Source: Curtobacterium sp. UNCCL20 (lineage in GTDB: Bacteria > Actinomycetota > Actinomycetes > Actinomycetales > Microbacteriaceae). From it: a stretch of 64,000 bases of DNA. The notes below the pieces were generated by a model. The model saw only the letters and a list, made by a program, of their open reading frames with translations, had not been told where the DNA came from and made no database searches. Within the stretch, counting starts at the first letter, position 1. Each line of letters begins with the position of its first letter. A program made the translations under genes and the position numbers. Below are positions 1-8,059 of the stretch, piece after piece. Where the stretch lies: assembly GCF_900101675.1 (NCBI RefSeq), contig NZ_FNKG01000004.1, positions 248,001 through 312,000 on the forward strand. The letters are read 5' to 3'.

Positions 1-2096
1 CCAAGTACCTGTCCAACCGCGGCATCAAGGACGCCTCCGACCAGCAGGTCTGGGCGTTCCTCGGTGACGGCGAGATGGACGAAGTCGAGTCCCGCGGTCA
101 GCTCCAGGTCGCCGCGAACGACGGCCTCGACAACCTGAACTTCGTGATCAACTGCAACCTGCAGCGTCTCGACGGTCCGGTCCGCGGCAACGGCAAGATC
201 ATCCAGGAGCTCGAGGCGTTCTTCCGCGGTGCGGGCTGGAACGTCATCAAGGTCGTCTGGGGCCGCGAGTGGGACGACCTGCTCGCCCGCGACACCGAGG
301 GCGCGCTCCTCAACCTGATGAACCAGACGCCGGACGGCGACTACCAGACGTACAAGGCCGAGAACGGCGCCTACGTCAGGGAGAACTTCTTCGGGCGCGA
401 CCCGAAGGCGCTCGAGCTGGTCAAGGACTACACCGACGACCAGATCTGGAACCTCAAGCGCGGCGGTCACGACTACCGCAAGGTCTACGCCGCGTTCAAG
501 GCCGCGACCGAGCACAAGGGCCAGCCGACCGTCATCCTCGCGAAGACGGTCAAGGGCTACGGCCTCGGCCCGAGCTTCGAGGGCCGCAACGCGACCCACC
601 AGATGAAGAAGCTCACGCTCGACAACCTCAAGCAGTTCCGCGACGAGATGCGCATCCCGATCTCCGACGCGCAGCTGGAAGAGAACCCGTACACGCCGCC
701 GTACTACCACCCCGGTCACGACGACGAGGCGATCCAGTACATGCACGAGCGTCGTCGCGAGCTCGGCGGCTACGTGCCGGAGCGTCGCACGAAGTACACG
801 TCGATCACCCTGCCGGACGACTCGAAGTACCAGGTCGTCAAGAAGGGCTCCGGCAAGCAGGAGATCGCCACCACCATGGCGTTCGCCCGACTGCTGAAGG
901 ACCTGCTCCGCTCCCCCGACTTCGGCGACCGCGTGGTCCCGATCATCCCGGACGAAGCGCGCACGTTCGGCATGGACGCGTACTTCCCGACGGCGAAGAT
1001 CTACAACCCGAACGGCCAGCACTACACGTCGGTCGACCGTGAGCTCCTCCTCGCCTACAAGGAGAGCCCACAGGGCCAGATCATCCACGTCGGCATCAAC
1101 GAGGCGGGCGCCCTGGCGGCGTTCACCGCGGTCGGGACCTCGTACTCGACGCAGGGCGAGCCGCTCATCCCGGTCTACGTCTTCTACTCGATGTTCGGGT
1201 TCCAGCGCACCGGCGACGCGATCTGGGCCGCCGGCGACCAGATGACCCGTGGGTTCATGATCGGCGCCACCGCGGGCCGTACCACGCTCACGGGCGAGGG
1301 TCTGCAGCACGCCGACGGCCACTCGCCGCTCCTCGCGACGACGAACCCGGCCGTGGTGTCCTACGACCCGGCGTACGGCTACGAGATCGGCCACATCGTC
1401 CAGGCCGGCCTCGACCGGATGTACGGCACGAACGAGGACGGCTCGCCGAAGCACGCCGACCCGAACGTCATGTACTACCTGACGGTCTACAACGAGCCGA
1501 TCGTCCAGCCGGCCGAGCCGGAGGGCGTCGACGTCGACGGCATCGTCAAGGGCATGTACCTGCTGAAGCCGAGCGAGCACGACGGCCCCAAGGCGCAGCT
1601 GCTCGCGTCGGGTGTCGCCGTGCCGTGGATCCTCGAGGCGCAGCAGCTCCTCGCCGAGGACTGGGGCGTGTCGGCCGACGTGTGGAGCGTCACGAGCTGG
1701 GGCGAGCTGTACCGCGACGGTGTCGCGGCGGAGCAGCACGCGTTCCTCAACCCAAACGACGCCCCGCGCACGCCGTACGTCACCGAGCGCCTGCTCGGCA
1801 CCGAGGGCCCGGTCGTCGCCGTGAGCGACTTCATGCACCTCGTGCAGGAGCAGATCCGCCCGTTCGTCCCGACCGACTACGCCACGCTCGGCGCCGACGG
1901 CTTCGGCTTCTCGGACACCCGTCCGGCCGCCCGCCGCTTCTTCCACATCGACGGCCCCTCGGTCGTCGTGCGGACGCTGCAGCAGCTGGCGCGCCAGGGC
2001 AAGGTCGACGGTGCCCTCGTGCAGCAGGCGATCGACAAGTACCGCCTGCACGACGTGACCGCCGGCACCACCGGCAGCGCGGGCGGCGAGAGCTGA
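1..2096 (+). CDS. aceE: Pyruvate dehydrogenase E1 component, homodimeric type (5' truncated by window edge)
   Basis: Decarboxylates pyruvate with thiamine diphosphate and passes the acetyl group to the E2 lipoyl domain, making acetyl-CoA. The open frame enters from the window edge (first whole codon at base 3) and gives about 697 residues; the full family length is near 900, so roughly the N-terminal fifth is missing. The ThDP/Mg signature GDGEMDE is at the very start, and [16 protein letters not shown] with GLQHADGHS further on are typical of the AceE family rather than the alpha2beta2 type. An internal ATG at 75 lies inside the ThDP motif and is not the real start. It stops 4 bp before fasR on the same strand, so read-through into the fatty-acid regulator is likely. 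Confidence 0.96.
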   Translation, partial: KYLSNRGIKDASDQQVWAFLGDGEMDEVESRGQLQVAANDGLDNLNFVINCNLQRLDGPVRGNGKIIQELEAFFRGAGWNVIKVVWGREWDDLLARDTEGALLNLMNQTPDGDYQTYKAENGAYVRENFFGRDPKALELVKDYTDDQIWNLKRGGHDYRKVYAAFKAATEHKGQPTVILAKTVKGYGLGPSFEGRNATHQMKKLTLDNLKQFRDEMRIPISDAQLEENPYTPPYYHPGHDDEAIQYMHERRRELGGYVPERRTKYTSITLPDDSKYQVVKKGSGKQEIATTMAFARLLKDLLRSPDFGDRVVPIIPDEARTFGMDAYFPTAKIYNPNGQHYTSVDRELLLAYKESPQGQIIHVGINEAGALAAFTAVGTSYSTQGEPLIPVYVFYSMFGFQRTGDAIWAAGDQMTRGFMIGATAGRTTLTGEGLQHADGHSPLLATTNPAVVSYDPAYGYEIGHIVQAGLDRMYGTNEDGSPKHADPNVMYYLTVYNEPIVQPAEPEGVDVDGIVKGMYLLKPSEHDGPKAQLLASGVAVPWILEAQQLLAEDWGVSADVWSVTSWGELYRDGVAAEQHAFLNPNDAPRTPYVTERLLGTEGPVVAVSDFMHLVQEQIRPFVPTDYATLGADGFGFSDTRPAARRFFHIDGPSVVVRTLQQLARQGKVDGALVQQAIDKYRLHDVTAGTTGSAGGES

Positions 2097-2100
2097 TCGA

Positions 2101-3327
2101 GTGACGACGGTCCGACCGGACTCCGAGAGCCAGGAGAGCGCGCGAGAGCGGGCGCTCTCCTGGCTCCGTCAGGTGTCCGGGGAACTCTCCACCGCGACGA
2201 TCAAGCGGCTCGAGGACACGCTCCCCTGGTACAGCGAGATGCCCCCGGGCCGTCGCTCGGCCGTGGGGCTCGTGGCCCAGGCCGGCATCACGTCGTTCAT
2301 CAGCTGGCTCGAGGGCACGGCGTCCACCCCGTGGATCGCCGCCGCCGACGTGTTCGGCTCGGCGCCGCGGGAACTCCTGCGCTCGGTGAGCCTGCAGCAG
2401 ACGCTCCAGCTCATCCGGGTCGTCGTCACCGTGGTGGAGGAGCGCGCCAAGGACGACGAGATGCTGCAGGAGGCGATCCTCAAGTACTCGCGGGACATCG
2501 CCTTCGCCGCCGCCGACGTCTACGCCCGGGCGGCCGAGGCCCGCGGGCTGTGGGACGCCCGGCTCGAAGCGCTCGTGGTCGACTCGATCCTGTCGGGCGA
2601 GTACGACGACGAGCTGCCGTCCCGCATCGCGGCACTCGGGTGGCACGGCCACGGCGAGGTGTCCGTGCTGGTCGGCAACGCCCCGAAGCAGCTCGAGGTG
2701 GACCAGATCCGCCGGACCGCACGGCACATGGACGCGGACGTGCTCATCGGCGTGCAGGGGTCCCGCCTCGTCGTGGTGATCGGTCGTGCCACACCGCGCG
2801 ACGACGTGCCCGAGGGCGAGGAGCCGGTGTCGTTCACGGCCATCGCGCAGGCCCTCGAACCGTCGTTCGGCGAGGGCCACCTCGTGCTCGGCAACGAGGT
2901 CCCCGGGGTCGTCGACGCGTCCACCAGCGCGAAGGGCGCACTCGCCGGGTTCGCCGTGGCACGGGCCTGGCGCGGGGCACCCCGTCCGGCACTCGCCGAC
3001 GACCTGCTCCCCGAACGTGCCCTCGCCGGCGATCCGCTCGCCCGGTCGGCACTGGTGCAGCGGATCTACGTGCCGCTGAAGGACCAGTCGACGGAGCTCC
3101 TCCAGACGCTGTGGTGCTACCTCGACACCGGCCGCTCGCTCGAGGCCACGGCGCGCGAGCTCTTCGTGCACCCGAACACCGTCCGCTACCGGCTTCGCCG
3201 CGTCGCCGACATCATCGGGTGGGACGCCACGCACGCCCGCGACGCCCTGATCGTGCAGTCGGCGCTCATCCTCGGCGCGATGTCGGAGTCGACCGCGGGT
3301 CGCCGTCGCATCCCGCACCGTCGCTGA
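2101..3327 (+). CDS. fasR: PucR-type transcriptional regulator of fatty acid synthesis (FasR-like)
   Basis: Predicted DNA-binding regulator of the adjacent fatty-acid synthase genes. It has 408 residues: an N-terminal and central region without enzyme motifs, and a C-terminal PucR-family helix-turn-helix (about residues 330-395) containing ATARELFVHPNTVRYRLRRV. The start is GTG, 4 bp after the aceE stop. Established knowledge: in Streptomyces and mycobacteria a PucR-like regulator directly upstream of fabD (FasR) activates the fabD-fabH-acpP-fabF operon; position and architecture match here. The effector is not visible from sequence; long-chain acyl-CoA is the known ligand in mycobacterial FasR. 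Family assignment is sure, specific role is by synteny. Confidence 0.88.
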   Translation: MTTVRPDSESQESARERALSWLRQVSGELSTATIKRLEDTLPWYSEMPPGRRSAVGLVAQAGITSFISWLEGTASTPWIAAADVFGSAPRELLRSVSLQQTLQLIRVVVTVVEERAKDDEMLQEAILKYSRDIAFAAADVYARAAEARGLWDARLEALVVDSILSGEYDDELPSRIAALGWHGHGEVSVLVGNAPKQLEVDQIRRTARHMDADVLIGVQGSRLVVVIGRATPRDDVPEGEEPVSFTAIAQALEPSFGEGHLVLGNEVPGVVDASTSAKGALAGFAVARAWRGAPRPALADDLLPERALAGDPLARSALVQRIYVPLKDQSTELLQTLWCYLDTGRSLEATARELFVHPNTVRYRLRRVADIIGWDATHARDALIVQSALILGAMSESTAGRRRIPHRR

Positions 3328-3334
3328 GCGGGAC

Positions 3335-3397
3335 GGTCGTGCGTCAGCGCGGCGCGGTCGTGCGTCAGCGCGGCGCGGTCGTGCGTCAGCGCGGGGC
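3335..3397. repeat. 21-bp direct repeat, three tandem copies
   Basis: Units at 3335-3355, 3356-3376 and 3377-3397 read ggtcgtgcgtcagcgcggcgc; the third differs at one base. They lie between the fasR stop and fabD, upstream of any fabD promoter. No ORF or hairpin explains them. Confidence 0.9.
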
Positions 3398-3434
3398 CGT
3401 CGTGAGGAATCGAACAACGTCGAGCGACGATCAC

Positions 3435-3449
3435 TGTGGCAAGTCCACA
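3435..3449. promoter_or_regulatory. Candidate operator upstream of fabD
   Basis: Inverted repeat TGTGG-caagt-CCACA, 36 bp before the fabD start, in the only gap between fasR and the fab genes. It is a reasonable place for FasR to bind, but the arms are only 5 bp and there is no direct support. Confidence 0.25.
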
Positions 3450-3484
3450 CGCGTCGAACCCGGCCAGCCCTGGAGGATTGTCCG

Positions 3485-4426
3485 GTGATCGTCGTCGTCG
3501 CGCCCGGACAGGGCTCCCAGACCCCCGGCTTCCTCGCCCCCTGGCTCGAGGACGCCGCCGTCCGTGACCGTGTGGGGGCGTGGTCCGAGGCCATCGGCAT
3601 CGACCTCGTGCAGCACGGCACCGAGTCCGACGCGGACACCATCAAGGACACCGCGATCGCGCAGCCGCTCATCGTCGCCGCCGGCCTCGTGACGGCCGAC
3701 GCCCTGCTCGCCGAGGGCCGTCGCGCCCTCGTCGGCGGTGTCGCCGGCCACTCGGTCGGGGAGTTCACCGCCGCGGGTGTCGCCGGTGTCCTCGACCCGA
3801 CCGACGCCGTCGCCCTCGTCGCCGAGCGCGGCCGGGCCATGGCCGACGCCGCCGCCCTCGAGCCCACCTCGATGGCCGCCGTCCTCGGTGGCGACGCCGA
3901 CGAGGTCGCCCAGGCGCTCGCGACCCACGGCCTCGTCCCCGCGAACCACAACGGCGGCGGGCAGACCGTCGTCGCGGGTGCCGCCGACGCCATCGCCGCG
4001 CTCGTCGCCGAGCCGCCGACGAAGGCCCGGGTCATCCCGCTCGCCGTCGCCGGGGCGTTCCACACGCGGTACATGGCACCCGCCGTCGAGCGGGTCGCAC
4101 CGGTCGCGGCCGCCGCCACGGTGCACGACCCCACGCTCCCCATCTGGACGAACGCCGACGGCTCGCGGGTCGAGGACGGTCGTCGCTTCGTCGACCTGAT
4201 GGTCCAGCAGATCGCGAACCCCGTGCACTGGGACGCCGTGATGGAGTCCTTCGCGGGCGCCGGCGTCACCGGCATCATCGAGCTCGCACCCGCCGGTGCC
4301 CTCGTCGGTCTGGCGAAGCGCGGTCTCCGCGGCACGCCGACCGTCGCGATCAAGACCCCCGAGGACCTGCCGGCAGCGATCGAGCTGCTGCAGCGCGCAG
4401 ACCAGGAAGCAGACGCAACCGCATGA
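3485..4426 (+). CDS. fabD: Malonyl-CoA:ACP transacylase
   Basis: Transfers malonyl from CoA to acyl carrier protein, the first committed loading step of type II fatty-acid synthesis in the cytoplasm. It has 313 residues, normal length. Seen: N-terminal GQGSQ, the nucleophile elbow AGHSVGEF with Ser90, and the catalytic-His segment GAFHTRYM near residue 198. The start is GTG with a good Shine-Dalgarno (ggagg, 9 nt upstream). Its stop overlaps the fabH start by 4 bp (ATGA), so the two are translationally coupled. Expected to be controlled by the upstream FasR-like protein. Confidence 0.96.
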   Translation: MIVVVAPGQGSQTPGFLAPWLEDAAVRDRVGAWSEAIGIDLVQHGTESDADTIKDTAIAQPLIVAAGLVTADALLAEGRRALVGGVAGHSVGEFTAAGVAGVLDPTDAVALVAERGRAMADAAALEPTSMAAVLGGDADEVAQALATHGLVPANHNGGGQTVVAGAADAIAALVAEPPTKARVIPLAVAGAFHTRYMAPAVERVAPVAAAATVHDPTLPIWTNADGSRVEDGRRFVDLMVQQIANPVHWDAVMESFAGAGVTGIIELAPAGALVGLAKRGLRGTPTVAIKTPEDLPAAIELLQRADQEADATA

Positions 4427-5427
4427 CCGACCGTCCCACCCTCGCGCAGCGGCGCGGGCACGAGTTCACGCGCATCCTCGCCTTCGGCGCAGCGCGCGGC
4501 GAGAACGTGGTGCCGAACGACGACCTCGTCGGCCCGATCGACTCGTCCGACGAGTGGATCCGCCAGCGCACCGGCATCATCACCCGGAAGCGTGCGGGCA
4601 AGGACGTCGAGGCGATCGACCTCGCCGAGGCCGCCGCGCGCGAGGCGATCGAGAAGGCCGGGATCGAGCCGTCGCAGATCGGTGTCGTGCTCGTCAGCAC
4701 CGTGACGCACACCGTCGCCACGCCGTCGATGGCCTCGCTCCTCGCCGAGCGCATCGGTGCGACCCCCGCCGCTGCGTACGACATCAGCGCCGCGTGTGCC
4801 GGGTACGCGTACGGCATCGCCCAAGCCGACTCGTTCATCAAGTCCGGGCTCGCCGACCACGTGCTGGTCGTCGGGGCCGAGAAGCTCAGCGACGTCGTCG
4901 ACCCGACGGACCGGTCGATCTCGTTCCTGCTCGGTGACGGTGCGGGCGCGGCCGTGATCGGCCCGAGCGACTTCCCGGGCATCGCCCCCACCATCTGGGG
5001 TTCCGACGGCTCGAAGTGGGACGCCATCGGGATGACCGCCACCTACAACGAGTGGGAGGCCGGTGCGCCGCGTCCGACCATGCGGCAGGCCGGTCAGACG
5101 GTGTTCCGCTGGGCGGTCTGGGAGATGGTCAAGGTCGCCCGTGAAGCGCTCGAGACCGCGGGCGTCACCGCGGCCGACCTCGCAGCGTTCGTGCCGCACC
5201 AGGCGAACATCCGCATCATCGACGAGTTCGCCAAGCAGCTCGGGCTGCCCGAGTCCGTGGTGATCGCCCGCGACATCACCACCACCGGCAACACCTCCGC
5301 CGCGAGCATCCCGCTCGCCACGCACCGCCTGCTCGACGAGCACCCCGAGCTGTCGGGCGGTCTCGCCCTGCAGATCGGGTTCGGCGCCGGACTCGTGTTC
5401 GGCGCGCAGGTGGTCGTCCTCCCCTAG
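4423..5427 (+). CDS. fabH: 3-oxoacyl-ACP synthase III
   Basis: Condenses a short acyl-CoA starter with malonyl-ACP to begin fatty-acid chains; in this lineage branched starters are expected. It has 334 residues. Seen: catalytic Cys125 in SAACAGYAYG, His in VPHQANIRIID near 266 and Asn in the GNTSAASIPLA segment near 297, a complete Cys-His-Asn triad. The ATG overlaps the fabD stop. Downstream, a perfect 8-bp stem hairpin (5436-5455) separates it from acpP, which has its own likely promoter. Confidence 0.96.
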   Translation: MTDRPTLAQRRGHEFTRILAFGAARGENVVPNDDLVGPIDSSDEWIRQRTGIITRKRAGKDVEAIDLAEAAAREAIEKAGIEPSQIGVVLVSTVTHTVATPSMASLLAERIGATPAAAYDISAACAGYAYGIAQADSFIKSGLADHVLVVGAEKLSDVVDPTDRSISFLLGDGAGAAVIGPSDFPGIAPTIWGSDGSKWDAIGMTATYNEWEAGAPRPTMRQAGQTVFRWAVWEMVKVAREALETAGVTAADLAAFVPHQANIRIIDEFAKQLGLPESVVIARDITTTGNTSAASIPLATHRLLDEHPELSGGLALQIGFGAGLVFGAQVVVLP

Positions 5428-5435
5428 CCCATCCC

Positions 5436-5455
5436 GATCGTGCTCCGGCACGATC
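5436..5455. terminator. Hairpin between fabH and acpP
   Basis: Perfect 8-bp inverted repeat GATCGTGC / GCACGATC with a TCCG loop, 8 bp after the fabH stop. No U-tract, so it may be a weak or Rho-assisted terminator, or an operator for acpP. Confidence 0.5.
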
Positions 5456-5493
5456 ACCCGACGAGCCTCCGGGCATGCGCGCCGCTCGTGCCC

Positions 5494-5499
5494 TAGGCT
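5494..5499 (+). promoter_or_regulatory. Probable -10 box of acpP
   Basis: TAGGCT matches the actinobacterial TAnnnT -10 pattern and would give a 5' leader of about 35 nt before the acpP start, which has a strong Shine-Dalgarno (aaggag). No convincing -35 is visible. Confidence 0.4.
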
Positions 5500-5539
5500 G
5501 GTCCACGGTCAAACGACACCCCCCTCAAGGAGAATCCCC

Positions 5540-5788
5540 ATGGCCCTGTCCAACGAAGAAGTCCTCGCCGGCCTGGCCGAGCTGATCAACGACGAGACCG
5601 GCATCGCGACCGACACCGTCGCCGCCGACAAGTCCTTCACGGACGACCTCGACATCGACTCCATCTCGATGATGACCATCGTCGTCAACGCCGAAGAGAA
5701 GTTCGACGTCAAGATCCCCGACGAAGAGGTCAAGAACCTCAAGACCGTCGGCGACGCCGTCGACTTCATCGTCAAGGCGCAGGCCTGA
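5540..5788 (+). CDS. acpP: Acyl carrier protein
   Basis: Small acidic carrier that holds growing acyl chains on a 4'-phosphopantetheine arm. It has 82 residues, standard size. The attachment site is Ser41 in DLDIDSISMM; Ile replaces the usual Leu after the serine, while the flanking DID resembles AcpM-type actinobacterial proteins. It has a strong ribosome site (aaggag, 8 nt before ATG). It is flanked by hairpins on both sides, consistent with acpP being transcribed at higher levels than fabH and fabF. Confidence 0.96.
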   Translation: MALSNEEVLAGLAELINDETGIATDTVAADKSFTDDLDIDSISMMTIVVNAEEKFDVKIPDEEVKNLKTVGDAVDFIVKAQA

Positions 5789-5800
5789 CGCGAGCTTCCT

Positions 5801-5839
5801 GAGCGCCGCGGCCCCGGCGAACCGCGGGCCGCGGCGCTC
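5801..5839 (+). terminator. Strong hairpin between acpP and fabF
   Basis: Perfect 14-bp stem (5801-5814 with 5826-5839), 11-nt loop, followed by ttctcgtt. It probably terminates a fraction of acpP transcripts before fabF. Confidence 0.7.
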
Positions 5840-5874
5840 TTCTCGTTCCATCCACACGAAAGCACACGTCGTTC

Positions 5875-7119
5875 ATGACCAACAAGACCGTCGTCGTCAC
5901 CGGGATCGGTGCGATCACACCCCTCGCCGCGACCGCCCCGGAGACGTGGGAAGCGCTGCTCGCCGGCACCTCCGGCATCACCCGCATCGAGGACCCGCGC
6001 TACGCCGAGCTCGAACTCCCCGTCGAGTTCGCCGGCCAGGCGCGCCGGTTCCTCACCGACCAGCTCACCCGTCCGGAGACGAAGCGCCTCGACCCGTCGT
6101 CGCAGCTGTCGCTCGTCGCGGCGCGTGAGGCCTGGGCCGACGCCGGCATCGACGCCGAGTCCGTCGTGCCCGAGCGCCTCATCGTCGACTGGGCGACGGG
6201 CATCGGCGGCGTGAACACGCTGCTCGACGCGTGGGACACCCTGCGCGAGAAGGGCCCGCGTCGCGTCATGCCGATGACGGTCCCGATGCTCATGGCGAAC
6301 GGCCCGGCCGCCGCCATCGAGATGGAGTTCGGCGCCCGTGGCGGTGCCCGCACCTACCTCTCCGCGTGCGCGTCCTCCACCGAGTCCCTCGCGGAGGCGT
6401 ACCGCCACGTGGCGACCGGCGAGGCGGACATCGTCATCACCGGTGGCGCCGAGGCCGCGCTGCACCCGCTGCCCCTCGCGGCGTTCGCGGCCATGCAGGC
6501 CCTGTCGCGGCGCAACGACTCCCCCGAGACCGCCTCGCGGCCGTACGACGTGACGCGCGACGGCTTCGTGCTCGGTGACGGCGCTGCGGCGCTCATCCTC
6601 GAAACCAAGGAGCACGCCGAGGCCCGCGGCGCGAAGATCTATGCCGAGGTCGCCGGCGCCGGCATCACCTCCGACGCCTTCCACATCACCGCCCCGGACC
6701 CCGAGGGCAGCGCCGCCGCCCGCGCCGTCCTGCAGGCGCTCGAGCACGCCGGCGCCTCCCGCGAGGACGTCGTCCACGTCAACGCGCACGCCACCTCGAC
6801 GCCCGTCGGGGACATCGCCGAGTACCACGCGATGCGCCGGGTCTTCGGCGACCACCTGGACAGCATCGTGGTCTCGGCCACGAAGGCGTCGACCGGGCAC
6901 CTCCTCGGTGGTGCCGGTGCGATCGAGGCGGCCTTCACCGCCCTCGCCCTGCACAACCGGGTCGCGCCGCCGACGATCAACCTCACCGAGCAGGACCCGG
7001 AGATCGTCATGGACGTCGCACGTGAGCCGCGTGCGCTCCCCTCGGGCGACCTGCTCGCGGTGAGCAACTCGTTCGGCTTCGGCGGCCACAACGCCGTCGT
7101 CGCGTTCCGCAGCGTCTGA
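5875..7119 (+). CDS. fabF: 3-oxoacyl-ACP synthase II
   Basis: Elongating condensing enzyme of fatty-acid synthesis. It has 414 residues, standard for FabF. Seen: N-terminal VVVTGIGAITPL, catalytic Cys165 in YLSACASSTE, first His in VNAHATSTPVGD and second His in ASTGHLLGGAGAIEA, plus the C-terminal NSFGFGGHN. It is the last gene of the fab cluster. A 14-bp terminator-like hairpin follows within 20 bp, and the next gene is on the opposite strand. Confidence 0.97.
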   Translation: MTNKTVVVTGIGAITPLAATAPETWEALLAGTSGITRIEDPRYAELELPVEFAGQARRFLTDQLTRPETKRLDPSSQLSLVAAREAWADAGIDAESVVPERLIVDWATGIGGVNTLLDAWDTLREKGPRRVMPMTVPMLMANGPAAAIEMEFGARGGARTYLSACASSTESLAEAYRHVATGEADIVITGGAEAALHPLPLAAFAAMQALSRRNDSPETASRPYDVTRDGFVLGDGAAALILETKEHAEARGAKIYAEVAGAGITSDAFHITAPDPEGSAAARAVLQALEHAGASREDVVHVNAHATSTPVGDIAEYHAMRRVFGDHLDSIVVSATKASTGHLLGGAGAIEAAFTALALHNRVAPPTINLTEQDPEIVMDVAREPRALPSGDLLAVSNSFGFGGHNAVVAFRSV

Positions 7120-7134
7120 TCCGCAGTCGGCCTG

Positions 7135-7166
7135 GAGGCCCGTCCCGCGTCTGCGGGGCGGGCCTC
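7135..7166 (+). terminator. Hairpin terminator after fabF
   Basis: 14-bp stem (7135-7148 with 7153-7166, one G-T wobble) and a gtct loop, starting 15 bp after the fabF stop. There is no U-tract, as is common in high-GC actinobacteria. Confidence 0.7.
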
Positions 7167-7209
7167 AGCCGTTCCCGGGGCCGGTCCGGGCGCGGAGCGC
7201 TCCCCGGGC

Positions 7210-7277
7210 CGAGACTCGGCCTGGGCGACACTCCTCGCGCACTGCGGCGCGAGAACTGTCGCTGCGCACGAGACTCG
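7210..7277. repeat. 68-bp palindromic element, family A copy 1
   Basis: Ends are CGAGACTCG at both termini. Inside are GCGACAC and TGTCGC arms around a CTCG/CGAG core, so smaller inverted repeats are nested in larger ones. It aligns without gaps to 13671-13738 and 53447-53514. It lies between the convergent fabF and DUF3145 genes. Confidence 0.85.
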
Positions 7278-7288
7278 CGGCCACACCG

Positions 7289-7329
7289 CGGGGCGGCGGC
7301 GGGGCGGCGGCGGGGCGGCGGCGGGGCGG
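7289..7329. repeat. 11-bp GC-only tandem repeat
   Basis: Unit cggggcggcgg, 3.7 copies (7289-7299, 7300-7310, 7311-7321, partial to 7329). Simple-sequence tract next to the family A element; no coding function. Confidence 0.85.
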
Positions 7330-7348
7330 ACGGGACTCGCGCCGGACG

Positions 7349-7380
7349 CACGAACGCCGCCCCGAAGGGCGGCGTTCGTG
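7349..7380 (-). terminator. Hairpin terminator after DUF3145 gene
   Basis: Perfect 14-bp stem (7349-7362 with 7367-7380) and CGAA/TTCG tetraloop, 20 bp beyond the DUF3145 stop on the minus strand. Confidence 0.7.
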
Positions 7381-7400
7381 TCGGAGGAAGCGGGCGGGTG

Positions 7401-7901
7401 TCAGCCGACGCGGTGCAGCCAGACGACGGGGTTGCCCTCGGCGGCGTGGCGGAAGGGCTCGAGCTCGTCGTCCCACGCCTGCCCGAGCGCGAGTCGGAGC
7501 TCACGGTGGAGTTCGAGGGCGTTGCTGCCGGCGACCTCCATGGCGTACCGGACGCGGTCCTCGGGGACGACCATGTTGCCCGTCACGTCGGTCTGCGCGT
7601 AGAAGACGCCGAGGTCCGGCGTGTGCATCCACCGGCCTCCGTCGGAGTCGGCGGTCGGTTCCTCGGTGACCTCGTAGCGGAGGTGCTCCCAGCCGCGAAG
7701 CGCCGAGGCGATCGCAGCGCCGGTCCCGACGGTGCCGGTCCAGGTGAACTCGGTGCGACGGGCACCGTCCTGGGCGGGCTGGTCCAGCCACGAGAAGTTG
7801 ACGGCACGGTTCATGGCGCGACCTGCTGCCCATTCGACATGCGGGCAGAGCGCGCGTGGTGAGGAGTGCACGTAGAGCACCCCGGTGGTCGTTCCGGTCA
7901 C
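7401..7901 (-). CDS. DUF3145 family protein
   Basis: Function unknown. It has 166 residues and matches the DUF3145 family that is nearly universal in Actinobacteria, starting TGTTTGVLYVHSSPRALCPH and containing FSWLDQP. No transmembrane segment or catalytic signature is evident. The GTG start at 7901 is favoured by a perfect ggagga ribosome site 5 nt upstream. It is convergent with fabF, a neighbourhood I recall as recurrent for this family; that proximity suggests, without proving, a link to lipid metabolism. It has its own terminator hairpin. Confidence 0.9.
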   Translation of the reverse strand: MTGTTTGVLYVHSSPRALCPHVEWAAGRAMNRAVNFSWLDQPAQDGARRTEFTWTGTVGTGAAIASALRGWEHLRYEVTEEPTADSDGGRWMHTPDLGVFYAQTDVTGNMVVPEDRVRYAMEVAGSNALELHRELRLALGQAWDDELEPFRHAAEGNPVVWLHRVG

Positions 7902-8059
7902 GATTCCTCCGATTCGTCAGGTGCGACTTCCCCATCGACCTGTGCGGAGGTTCTCGTTTCGGAACCATCGATATGCGATTGTGATGTCCGTGCGGACACG
8001 CCCATTATGCAGGCTGTTCGCCGGGAATGCCAGGCACGAGCCGGATCGAGCCGCGAACG

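Noticed and set aside
1831..5457. 1208-codon open frame on the minus strand opposite aceE/fasR/fabD/fabH
   Set aside because: It mirrors conserved fab genes on the plus strand; composition is Arg/Gly/Asp-rich and it has no recognisable domain. Long antisense frames are expected at this GC content.
7120..7400. Hidden small gene after fabF
   Set aside because: The gap is fully accounted for by two terminators, a family A element and an 11-bp GC tract; the short frames there have no ribosome site or conserved sequence.
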